Shown here: positions 22,254-30,210 of the stretch, piece after piece
How the letters are laid out: each line of letters starts with the position of its first letter
Numbering within the stretch: the stretch's first letter is position 1
NCBI RefSeq assembly: GCF_012349115.1
Contig: NZ_PQIG01000035.1
Coordinates: 1-64,000 of the forward strand
Direction of reading: 5' to 3'
Length of the DNA stretch: 64,000 nucleotides
Source: Rhizobium ruizarguesonis
GTDB taxonomy: Bacteria > Pseudomonadota > Alphaproteobacteria > Rhizobiales > Rhizobiaceae
Translations under genes and position numbers: made by a program
The notes under the pieces: generated by a model
The model's input: the letters and a program-made list of their open reading frames with translations, nothing else
What the model was told of the DNA's origin: nothing
The model's database searches: none

Positions 22254-23093
22254 TCATGAACGAAACAAACCCTGACCGACGACAGTGTCGAAGCCGACGA
22301 CACGGTCCAGCACAACGATCAGCAACGCGGTGACGGCAATCAGGACCACGGCCGCTGCAGCGATCGTCAGATCGAAAGCCGCGCGCATGTTGCTGACCAG
22401 CGTAACAGGCAAGGTCGTTGCGGACGGATCGCTCAGAAACAGACTGATCGATACGTCATCCATCGAAATTGCGAAGGCGAAGATCGCGCCGGTGACGACG
22501 CCCGTCCGCATGAGCGGCAGGGTAATGGTCCAGAAGGCCTGGCGCTCGGTGGCGCCGAGAACCATTGCGGCTTCCGTCAATCGTTGGTCGCTGCCGAGAA
22601 GGCTGGCGAGACTGGTCCTTATGCAATAGGGCAATGTCACGATCACGTGGCCGAGGAGCAGGCGCGCCATACCATTTGTGATGCCGGCCTTGGAAAGGAA
22701 AAGCAGCAGGCCGAATCCAATCACGACCGGCGGGACGATGAGTGGCGAGAGAAAGGCCGAAGTCAGCGCTGCCTTTCCTGGAAAATTGCCCCGGGCAAGA
22801 CCGACAGCCGCCGCAGTTCCAATCGTGACAGACAGAACCGTCGTGAGTACCGCCAAGATGAGGCTGGTACGCAGGCTGGCAAGGATATCCGCCTGGGAGA
22901 CGAGCCGTTCGAACCAGTGAAGCGACAAGGCAGGTGGCGGCATCGGGCCGAGGTAGGTCCTGGCGTCGAAAGCCATGACGCATGTTATCACCAACGGGAT
23001 GGCGAGGAACGCCAATCCAAGGCCGATGACACCGTAGGCAAGGGAACCGGCGATCCGGTCTCCGCTTCTCGCTGCAAGAGACTGCATGCTCAT
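22254..23093 (-). CDS. ABC transporter permease (PotC type), 279 aa
   Basis: Inner-membrane permease with about six helices and the EAA-type cytoplasmic loop EAAMVLGATERQAFWTITLPLM, which contacts the ATPase. The frame is open far upstream, but the ATG at 23093 overlaps the stop of the other permease by 4 nt and starts MSMQSLAARSG, a normal basic N-terminus. It pairs with the PotB-type permease. Confidence 0.92.
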   Translation of the reverse strand: MSMQSLAARSGDRIAGSLAYGVIGLGLAFLAIPLVITCVMAFDARTYLGPMPPPALSLHWFERLVSQADILASLRTSLILAVLTTVLSVTIGTAAAVGLARGNFPGKAALTSAFLSPLIVPPVVIGFGLLLFLSKAGITNGMARLLLGHVIVTLPYCIRTSLASLLGSDQRLTEAAMVLGATERQAFWTITLPLMRTGVVTGAIFAFAISMDDVSISLFLSDPSATTLPVTLVSNMRAAFDLTIAAAAVVLIAVTALLIVVLDRVVGFDTVVGQGLFRS

Positions 23094-23974
23094 CGGAAAA
23101 CCCTCCGCGCCTGCGCAAACGTTATGACAGCGACGACCGCCAGGGCCGCGGCAAGCATGACGAGCGAGATCGCCGCGCCGCTCGGGTAGTTGGCGATATC
23201 GCTGAACCGGGTGTAGATGACGTTCGACATGAAAAGCACCCGGCCCCTCCCGAGCACCATGGGAATGACGAAGGCGCTGATCGCGAAAGTCAGTGAGACA
23301 AGCGTGCTCGAGATCAGAGCCGGGAAGCTCAGGGGAAGCGTGATCGACAGATGGGCTTTCCATCCCGGCGCGCCGAGCGACTGGGCTGCATCGAGCAGAC
23401 GCGGATCGATCGATTGCATCGCGCCAATCAACGTTAGCGTTGCGACCGGTATGATCGAGTGAACCAGACCGGCAATAACGACGATATTGATATATTCGCG
23501 GCTGTTGGGCGAAAGGCCCAATGTCAAGAGGAAAGGTCGGAAGATGCCGACCGATCCGAAGGTCAGTTCGATCGCGTACGTCTTGATCAGGACGCTGGAA
23601 AGAACAAGCGTAATCAAGAAGCCGAGGGTGAGTGTGCGCATCCGCGGCGAGATCCGCCGCACGATGAAATAGGCCAGCGGGAATGCCACAAGCTGGCCGA
23701 TGATCGCGGCAACTCCGCCGATCCAGAAGGTCGTCAGCAGGACGCTTGCAAACGCCTGGTTTGCAAGCTCGTAATAGTTTTGAACCGTTGCCGCGGCATT
23801 TTCCACGGAGCCGACGCGTCCCGGCGTAAACTCCTTCAAGCTTTCGATTGCCAGGTTGATGAGCGGTGACAGAAAACCGAATGCGAACACCAGCAGGGCT
23901 GGCCCGAGCGTCAGGGCCGCATCTCGGCGATCCGGAATTGAAATGGCAACGGGTTGCCGCCTTACCTTGGTCAT
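23090..23974 (-). CDS. ABC transporter permease (PotB type), 294 aa
   Basis: Six-helix permease with the loop DAAQSLGAPGWKAHLSITLPLS. Its N-terminus is basic (TKVRRQPVAISIPDRRD), as usual for the PotB/FbpB-like subunit. It is coupled by 4-nt overlap to the second permease and separated from the binding-protein gene by 88 bp that contain a hairpin. Confidence 0.92.
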   Translation of the reverse strand: MTKVRRQPVAISIPDRRDAALTLGPALLVFAFGFLSPLINLAIESLKEFTPGRVGSVENAAATVQNYYELANQAFASVLLTTFWIGGVAAIIGQLVAFPLAYFIVRRISPRMRTLTLGFLITLVLSSVLIKTYAIELTFGSVGIFRPFLLTLGLSPNSREYINIVVIAGLVHSIIPVATLTLIGAMQSIDPRLLDAAQSLGAPGWKAHLSITLPLSFPALISSTLVSLTFAISAFVIPMVLGRGRVLFMSNVIYTRFSDIANYPSGAAISLVMLAAALAVVAVITFAQARRVFR

Positions 23975-24018
23975 GGTGGAACAGCCTTTTCCTCGCCCTT
24001 GCGGGCCATGAGAAAGGG

Positions 24019-24049
24019 AGGTTGTCGAAGCCCGCGCCTACGACAACCT
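24019..24049. repeat. inverted repeat between the binding-protein and permease genes
   Basis: Perfect 9-bp arms AGGTTGTCG / CGACAACCT with a 13-nt loop, 14 bp past the binding-protein stop on the minus strand. A 3' hairpin here would protect the upstream mRNA or reduce read-through, giving more binding protein than permease. Confidence 0.5.
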
Positions 24050-24062
24050 ACCGCGGGGTGTC

Positions 24063-25139
24063 TTAGAGCAACGGGGCGATATCCTGCTCCCAGCGCTTGG
24101 ACCAGGCATCCTGCTGTTCGAGAACTGCATTGTAGTCCGGCACATAGACGAAGCTCGAAAACTCGTCCGACGTGAAGGACAGATGCTTGAGATTGTCGGG
24201 TGTGACCGCCTTGCTGTTCAACGGCGCTTCGCCAGCCACCTTGGCGTAGAGCGAGTTCATGTCCGGGCTGATCGCGAAGTTGACGAAATCGAGCGTTGCC
24301 TTGGTGTTTGGCCTATTCTTCAGGACGCCGAAACCGCTCTGGTAGAGAAAGGCCTTGAAGTTGCTGTCCTTGGTGAAGCGCGTAACCGGGAAGTTCTTCG
24401 CCACGGCTGCCCAGCCGGGCTCGGCGAAGAAGCCGACGGAGGTCTCGCCCGACGTCAGCGAATTGGTGAAATCGATATCGGTGACGGCAACGCGGCCGAT
24501 ATTGCCGGATTTCGCCAATTCCGTCATGAGCTTCCACCCGGGCTCCATATTCGTTTCACTGCCGCCGGCGTGAAGGGCGAGCGCGACAATCTGGAGCATC
24601 ATGCTCTGTGTCGGGCCTGGCCAGCAGATCGCGCCCTTGAGATCGGGGCTCAGCAGATCATCGATGGTCTTCACGGCGATCGGAGCCGTGTCGGTTCGGG
24701 CACCGAAATACATGCCGCCAACTGCGCGCGGGACGGCTTTGATATTGCCCTTGCCATCACGAATGATGATTTTCTCGGGAATATTCGCAAGGTTGGGAAC
24801 ATCTGCAGGATTGATGGTCTCGAGCCAATCCTCCTTCACCATGCTGTTGAACGAGCCTTCCCAGCCGGCGACATAGTCGTAGTCGACATTCGGCCAGACG
24901 GCCTTGATCTTCGGCAGGATGGCGCCCGCGCCGCCCTGGTGAAGAACCCAGTTGAATGTCGCCGCATTCTGGTCGGCGGCAATCTGCTTCATCGCTTCGA
25001 CGACATCGCCGCCCCATTCGACGGCGGTGAGATTGCCGCTACCGGCCGCGGCGGATCTTGCAAACCCGGTCATCGTGCTGGCAATCCCCGCAGCGGCGGC
25101 GGATCCGAGGAAGCGGCGGCGTGTCATATCGTGCAACAT
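24063..25139 (-). CDS. ABC transporter substrate-binding protein (PotD-like), 358 aa
   Basis: Extracellular solute-binding protein of the polyamine/ferric-ion-like group. The N-terminus MTRRRFLGSAAAAGIAST is a twin-arginine signal, so it is probably exported folded by Tat. The body shows the alternating alpha/beta pattern of the family, including AVPRAVGGMYFGARTD and WPGPTQSMMLQIVALALHAGG. It is the first gene of the four-gene importer. The neighbouring ureohydrolase operon points to a polyamine or guanidino substrate, but this is inference. Confidence 0.9.
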   Translation of the reverse strand: MLHDMTRRRFLGSAAAAGIASTMTGFARSAAAGSGNLTAVEWGGDVVEAMKQIAADQNAATFNWVLHQGGAGAILPKIKAVWPNVDYDYVAGWEGSFNSMVKEDWLETINPADVPNLANIPEKIIIRDGKGNIKAVPRAVGGMYFGARTDTAPIAVKTIDDLLSPDLKGAICWPGPTQSMMLQIVALALHAGGSETNMEPGWKLMTELAKSGNIGRVAVTDIDFTNSLTSGETSVGFFAEPGWAAVAKNFPVTRFTKDSNFKAFLYQSGFGVLKNRPNTKATLDFVNFAISPDMNSLYAKVAGEAPLNSKAVTPDNLKHLSFTSDEFSSFVYVPDYNAVLEQQDAWSKRWEQDIAPLL

Positions 25140-25364
25140 GGTAGGTTCCCTTTGCTGTCGGCCCTCTGCCGGGCCGTTCGCATCGGAGACTGCTTGGAGG
25201 TTGCCAGCCGCGGTAGTGGGAAAATTCTCGCCGGGTTATAAAGTTTTCTGAACATCCCGATGAATGCGCTACCCGCATCGCTGAGCCTCGGCGGGTCTGA
25301 GCTATCAAGAATCGTTATATCCCCTCTCGAATTTTCGCGGTTCCAAGAGAAGTGGGCGGCGCTG

Positions 25365-26462
25365 ATGATGACGGCAGCATCAATACCGTGGGAGCCTGCC
25401 TTGACCATTGACCGGGATTTTCTGGAAGACTTGAGAAAGCGCTTCGGCAGCGCTGCAGGCGGGGAGATGGAAGATCCGCACTTCCGCGCCGTGGCGGCGA
25501 GCGTATTCAAGGACGGCGACAGCCGCAAATGGCCCTTCGCCGATCCTGCGACCTTTCTGGATGCCCGTTTCATCGAGAACGGCTTGCGGCCCGAGGTGCT
25601 TGAGGCGCTTGACGTGGCTCTGATCGGCGTGCCGATGGACCTCGGCGTCACCAATCGCGCCGGCGCGCGGCTGGGGCCTCGGGCCGTCCGGGCGATCGAG
25701 CGTATCGGTCCCTACGAGCATGTTCTGCGTGTCGCGCCGATGGGAGGGCTAAAGGTCGCCGATGTCGGCGACGTGCCGATGCGCAGCCGGTTCGGCCTCG
25801 CCGAGTGCCATGCCGACATCGAGGCCTGCTACCGGATGATCGCGGCAACCGGGGTTATCCCGCTCTCGGTCGGCGGCGACCATTCGATCTCCGGCGCCAT
25901 CCTCAAGGGCCTGGCGGCCGGCCAGCCGGTCGGCATGATCCACATCGACGCTCATTGCGACACCGCTGGTCCCTATGAGGGCTCGAAGTTCCATCACGGC
26001 GCACCCTTCCGCGAGGCGGTTCTGGCGGGCGTGCTCGATCCGAAGCGTACGATCCAGATCGGCATCCGCGGCGGCGGCGAATATCTCTGGGAGTTCTCCT
26101 TTGCCTCCGGCATGACCGTCATTCACGCGGAAGAGGTGGCGGAGATGGGCCTCAAGGCGGTGATCGCAAAGGCTCTGGAGGTCGTCGGCGCCGGTCCGAC
26201 CTATCTCAGTTTCGACGTGGACAGCCTCGATCCGGCCTTCGCTCCGGGAACCGGCACGCCAGAAGTCGGCGGGCTTCAGCCGAGGGAGGCTCTGACCCTG
26301 CTGCGCGGCTTCAAGGGCATCAACTTCGTCGGCGGCGACGTCGTGGAAATCGCGCCGCAATACGACAACACCACCAACACCGCGCAGATCGCCGCGCAGG
26401 TCCTGTTCGAACTCCTGTGCCTCGCGATGTTCAGTCCCGCGGTCAGGACAAAGCTGACCTGA
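25365..26462 (+). CDS. ureohydrolase (agmatinase/arginase family), about 365 aa
   Basis: Binuclear manganese ureohydrolase that removes urea from a guanidino substrate. Metal ligands are visible in SVGGDHSISG, HIDAHCDTAG (DAHxD) and SFDVDSLDPAFAPGTG. The first 70 or so residues are not part of the catalytic fold. In-frame starts exist at 25260 and at two consecutive ATGs from 25365; the later start gives a length nearer the family's. It heads an operon with an amino-acid ABC transporter and an ornithine cyclodeaminase, so arginine, agmatine or guanidinobutyrate are candidates. Confidence 0.9.
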   Translation: MMTAASIPWEPALTIDRDFLEDLRKRFGSAAGGEMEDPHFRAVAASVFKDGDSRKWPFADPATFLDARFIENGLRPEVLEALDVALIGVPMDLGVTNRAGARLGPRAVRAIERIGPYEHVLRVAPMGGLKVADVGDVPMRSRFGLAECHADIEACYRMIAATGVIPLSVGGDHSISGAILKGLAAGQPVGMIHIDAHCDTAGPYEGSKFHHGAPFREAVLAGVLDPKRTIQIGIRGGGEYLWEFSFASGMTVIHAEEVAEMGLKAVIAKALEVVGAGPTYLSFDVDSLDPAFAPGTGTPEVGGLQPREALTLLRGFKGINFVGGDVVEIAPQYDNTTNTAQIAAQVLFELLCLAMFSPAVRTKLT

Positions 26463-26478
26463 GAACAAGCTCCACAAC

Positions 26479-26503
26479 GGCAGCGTGCCTCGTGCCCGCT
26501 GCC
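26479..26503 (+). repeat. inverted repeat between ureohydrolase and binding-protein genes
   Basis: Seven-bp perfect arms GGCAGCG / CGCTGCC with an 11-nt loop in the 84-bp gap. There is no T-run; it is a possible mRNA processing hairpin. Confidence 0.35.
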
Positions 26504-26546
26504 ATCCATCACCTGTCGCACAACACGTCTCAAAAAGGGGAACGAC

Positions 26547-27344
26547 ATGACTGCTCTTATGAAATTACGCTTCACCGCTACTGCGGCAATTGCCGTGTTC
26601 GGCATCCTGGCAGGGGCCGCACAGGCCGACGAACTTGCCGATATCAAAGCCGCAGGCGAGATCAACATCGGCATCTTCTCCGATTTCCCGCCCTTCTCTT
26701 CGGCAAGCGCCGATATGAGCATCAAGGGCTATGACGTCGACGTCGCCCAGAAGATCGCCGACAGGCTCGGCGTGAAACTCAATCTCGTCAGCGTTACTGG
26801 CCAGAACAGGATCGCCTACCTGAACGACGACCGCGTCGACCTGCTGATGAGCGTCGGCTATTCGAAGGAGCGCGCCGAGGTTATCGATTATGCAGCCCCG
26901 TACGCCCCCTACTATATCGCCGTCATCGGTCCGACGGCGCTGAAGGTGAGCGGCAAGGAAGACCTTGCCGACAAGACAATTGCCGTCAATCGTGGGACGC
27001 TCGAAGACACGTCGCTGACGGCCGCCGCCCCCGGCTCGGCCGCGATCCAGCGCTTCGAGAACTACAATTCGGTCATCCAGGCCTTCATATCCGGCCAGAC
27101 CCAGTTGATGGTCGTCGGCAACGATGTCGGTGCGCAGGTTCTGGCACGACAGGAAGCCTTGAAGCCGGAGCAGAAGTTCCAGCTCCTCAGCTCCCCCTCG
27201 CACATCGCGCTCCGCAAGGGCGAGGAAGGCCTGAAGAAGGCTGTCAATGACAGCGTCGCCGCAATGATCGCCGATGGTTCGCTCGACGCAGGCTCGAAGA
27301 GCTGGCTGAAAGCGCCGCTCAACCCGGAAAACCTGAAGGACTGA
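26547..27344 (+). CDS. amino-acid ABC transporter substrate-binding protein, 265 aa
   Basis: Family 3 (polar amino acid) periplasmic binding protein. A signal peptide runs to about residue 27 (AGAAQADE). The mature start LADIKAAGEINIGIFSDFPPF and GYDVDVAQKIADRLGVKLNLV are typical of the family. GGGGAAC precedes the ATG. It is followed by two permeases but no ATPase gene, so an ATPase encoded elsewhere must energise the system. Confidence 0.92.
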   Translation: MTALMKLRFTATAAIAVFGILAGAAQADELADIKAAGEINIGIFSDFPPFSSASADMSIKGYDVDVAQKIADRLGVKLNLVSVTGQNRIAYLNDDRVDLLMSVGYSKERAEVIDYAAPYAPYYIAVIGPTALKVSGKEDLADKTIAVNRGTLEDTSLTAAAPGSAAIQRFENYNSVIQAFISGQTQLMVVGNDVGAQVLARQEALKPEQKFQLLSSPSHIALRKGEEGLKKAVNDSVAAMIADGSLDAGSKSWLKAPLNPENLKD

Positions 27345-27367
27345 CGAGGACGGCCTCCCACTCACCA

Positions 27368-27413
27368 GAGCATGATGCCGAAAACTGTAAGCGATTCCGG
27401 TGGCATCATGCTC
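27368..27413. repeat. rhizobial-type palindrome GAGCATGATGCC/GGCATCATGCTC
   Basis: Perfect 12-bp arms with a 22-nt middle. The same GAGCATGAT...ATCATGCTC arms occur at 53486-53535, and a half-copy lies near 19578. It sits between the binding-protein and first permease genes, where it may act as a 3' hairpin. Confidence 0.7.
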
Positions 27414-27489
27414 CAATTCTTTGCTTGAGAGGCGGATCCAGATTTCCGGGGCGATCCGGCCCAGATCATCCGGCTCCAAAGGACATGCG

Positions 27490-28158
27490 ATGAGATACAG
27501 CCTCGATTTCAATTGGCTTTGGGACGGAATGGGAGCTCTGGCTTATGGCGCGGGCACGACGCTTGCCCTGACGGCCTCCACATCGGTCCTCGGGATCGTT
27601 CTCAGCATTCTCGGCGCGGCCGCGCGCCGGGGACCTTATCCGTGGTTGCGCAAGGTCGTCGGCCTCTATGTGGAAATCATGCGCAATACGCCGTTCCTGG
27701 TGCAGCTGTTCTTCATCTTCTTTGGCTTGCCTAGCCTCGGCATTCGCCTCGATCCGGTCACCGCCGCCGTCCTTGCCATGACCCTCAACATGGCGGCCTA
27801 CACGATCGAGGTGGTCGGGGCCGGGCTCGATGCCATACCGAGAGGCCAGAAGGAGGCGGCGCAGGCACTCGGCCTGAGGCCTCGGCTGGTGTTCTTCAAG
27901 ATCATCCTGCCGCAAGCGATCGCCATCATTTTTCCGGCGCTGACGAGCCAGATCATCATCATGATGCTGGAATCGGCGGTGGTTTCGCAAATATCCGTCC
28001 GCGAGCTGGCGCAGGAGGCCGATCTGCTTCAGTCGCGCACCTTCCGCTCCTTCGAGACCTATCTGGTGGCAACGTTGATCTACCTTTCGATGTCCGCCGC
28101 ACTTCGCCGGCTCCTTGTCGCCGGGAAACGCCGTTTTCTGGGAGCCGGTCTGGCATGA
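27490..28158 (+). CDS. amino-acid ABC transporter permease, 222 aa
   Basis: HisM/GlnP-type permease with about five helices and the loop EAAQALGLRPRLVFFKIILPQA. The start at 27490 gives MRYSLDFNWLWDGM, normal for the family; the frame is open for 30 codons upstream. It overlaps the next permease by 4 nt (ATGA). The pair should form the membrane channel for the upstream binding protein. Confidence 0.92.
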   Translation: MRYSLDFNWLWDGMGALAYGAGTTLALTASTSVLGIVLSILGAAARRGPYPWLRKVVGLYVEIMRNTPFLVQLFFIFFGLPSLGIRLDPVTAAVLAMTLNMAAYTIEVVGAGLDAIPRGQKEAAQALGLRPRLVFFKIILPQAIAIIFPALTSQIIIMMLESAVVSQISVRELAQEADLLQSRTFRSFETYLVATLIYLSMSAALRRLLVAGKRRFLGAGLA

Positions 28159-28802
28159 TTGAGTTCACCTTCTGGGACATTCTGCGCAATCTTGTCTTCG
28201 CGACACGCTGGACCCTTGTGCTTTCGCTCGCAGCCTTTGCCGGCGGCGCCATCGTTGGCCTGGCGATCCTGTCTGCACGGATATCGAAAACGCGCTGGCC
28301 GCGCAGCTTCGCGTCCGGCTACATTGCCCTGTTTCAGGGGACGCCGCTCCTCATGCAGCTCTTTCTGATGTTCTTCGGCCTGCCGATGCTCGGTTTTCGG
28401 ATCGAGTCATGGACCGCGGCCGTCTGCGGCCTGACGTTCTATGCCAGCGCTTATCTTGCGGAAATCTGGCGGAGCGGCGTCGAGGCGGTGCCGCGCGGGC
28501 AATGGGACGCCGCAGCCAGCCTGGGCTTGCATCGTCTCCTCGAACTTCGCCTTGTCATCCTGCCGCAGGCTTTCCGGATCACGCGCGCGCCGACCGTCGG
28601 GTTCTTGGTCCAGTTGATCAAGAGCACCGCACTGGCCTCGATCCTCGGCTTCGACGAACTGCTGAAAACCGCAAACGCCATCAACAACGCGACCTTCGAA
28701 CCTTTCAAGGTCTACGGTCTCGTCGCGGTGATCTTCTTCACCCTGTGCTATCCGCTGACGCAATACGCCAGAATTCTGGAGAAGAAAGCGGCGTTTGGCT
28801 GA
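28155..28802 (+). CDS. amino-acid ABC transporter permease, 215 aa
   Basis: Second HisQ/HisM-type permease, with the loop DAAASLGLHRLLELRLVILPQAF contacting the ATPase and about five hydrophobic helices. It is translationally coupled to the first permease. No ATP-binding gene follows; the next gene, 158 bp on, is an ornithine-cyclodeaminase homologue. Confidence 0.92.
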   Translation: MIEFTFWDILRNLVFATRWTLVLSLAAFAGGAIVGLAILSARISKTRWPRSFASGYIALFQGTPLLMQLFLMFFGLPMLGFRIESWTAAVCGLTFYASAYLAEIWRSGVEAVPRGQWDAAASLGLHRLLELRLVILPQAFRITRAPTVGFLVQLIKSTALASILGFDELLKTANAINNATFEPFKVYGLVAVIFFTLCYPLTQYARILEKKAAFG

Positions 28803-28959
28803 GCGGTGTTCAGTGCTCCGCATTCCGATTGCAGCGAGGTGCCCAAAAGGCCGACGCCGGTTGAAAAGCTGGTGCGCCGCGCGGCGGCGACGCGGCTCTC
28901 GTTCAATCACACGGAACTCGCCTTATCCCGCAGTTAGAACTTCCTGAGAGATCGCTTCA

Positions 28960-29931
28960 ATGACCGACACACAAATCCGTATTCTCGATGCCCGGACAAC
29001 GGGCGAGCTCCTACCGTTCGGCGCGCTGGTCGCGACCCTGCGGCAAGCATTTGCTGAAGGCTGTGTCGTGCCGGTACGGCATCACCACACGATAACCAAT
29101 AGCGGCGAGCTGGATGCGACGCTGCTTCTGATGCCGGCCTGGCATGAAACGCACCGGTCGGAGCGCTACCTTGGCATCAAGATCGTCACCGTCTTTCCCG
29201 GCAACACGGTGCGCGGCATTCCCGGTTTGACCTCGACTTATATGCTCTATGATGGTCGGACCGGGATGCAGCTTGCGCTACTTGACGGAAACACGATCAC
29301 GACGCGCCGGACGGTAGCGGCATCGGCCCTTGCTGCGGACTATCTTGCCCGAAAGGACGCTCGCCGTCTGCTGGTGATCGGCGCTGGCCGCGTCGCGAGC
29401 CTCATACCTGATGCTTATCGCGCCGTCCGGCCGATCGCGCATGTCGATATCTGGGATATCGATCCCGCCAGCGCCGAACGGCTGGCGCAGAGCCTCCGGC
29501 AACAGGGGCTCCAGGCCGCTGCGGTCACGGACCTGGAAGCCGCGGCGCGGCAAGCCGATATCGTCAGCGCAGCGACGCTGGCGACAGCACCGCTTATCCG
29601 CGGCGAATGGCTGCGGCCGGGCACCCACGTCGACCTGATCGGCGGCTTCACCCCGGCGATGCGCGAAGCGGATGACGAGGCGCTTCGCCGCTCCTCGCTC
29701 TATATCGACACGCACGAAGCCCTTCACGAAGCGGGCGATCTGGTTCAGCCGATCAGAGCCGGCATCATTTCTACAGATGCGGTGCGTGCGACACTTGACG
29801 AGCTGTGCCGCCGGGATGTTCCAGCGCGGACGTCCAACGATGAGATCACTCTCTACAAGGCAGTCGGAACGGCGTTGGCTGATCTTGCCGCCGCGACGAT
29901 GGTGTATGAAGCCGCTTTGATCGCCGGCTGA
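28960..29931 (+). CDS. ornithine cyclodeaminase family protein, 323 aa
   Basis: NAD-dependent enzyme of the ornithine cyclodeaminase/mu-crystallin family, which includes ornithine cyclodeaminase (to proline) and imine reductases. Visible are VPVRHHHTITNSGELD near the N-terminus, the substrate-lysine segment YLGIKIVTVFPGN, the NAD motif LLVIGAGRVASLIPDA, and VDLIGGFTPAMREADDEA. With a ureohydrolase upstream, conversion of ornithine to proline is plausible but not proven. A copy of its last 56 codons plus 3' flank lies at 53911-54113. Confidence 0.9.
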   Translation: MTDTQIRILDARTTGELLPFGALVATLRQAFAEGCVVPVRHHHTITNSGELDATLLLMPAWHETHRSERYLGIKIVTVFPGNTVRGIPGLTSTYMLYDGRTGMQLALLDGNTITTRRTVAASALAADYLARKDARRLLVIGAGRVASLIPDAYRAVRPIAHVDIWDIDPASAERLAQSLRQQGLQAAAVTDLEAAARQADIVSAATLATAPLIRGEWLRPGTHVDLIGGFTPAMREADDEALRRSSLYIDTHEALHEAGDLVQPIRAGIISTDAVRATLDELCRRDVPARTSNDEITLYKAVGTALADLAAATMVYEAALIAG

Positions 29932-30210
29932 CGTCTTTTGGTCCGGGCAATCGCGAATGATCGGAACGGAAGATCCTCGATTTTTCTAAAGGAGGACTGA
30001 TCACCCTCAGCATACGGGCTCCCTGTTTCGACGCTCTTGGCCCGTCCAGGCATTCGATCACCAGTGCTGCGCCGACCAAAGTCCGAGGCCGACCATGTCG
30101 GTTCGGTGGACGAAGGGGAAGCAATGGGCCGGCGCTGATATTCGTGCGATATAACGCTTTGTGTGCCATAGTCGGGTAAGCCCCTTGAGCAAATCCGATA
30201 TAGACCCGCA

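Noticed and set aside
20178..25139. Naming the importer potABCD
   Set aside because: Fold and order fit, but iron and other small-molecule importers share them and no ligand residues could be assigned.
29846..30169. Minus-strand frame similar to one at 53996-54190
   Set aside because: The similarity only reflects the duplicated cyclodeaminase DNA read on the other strand.
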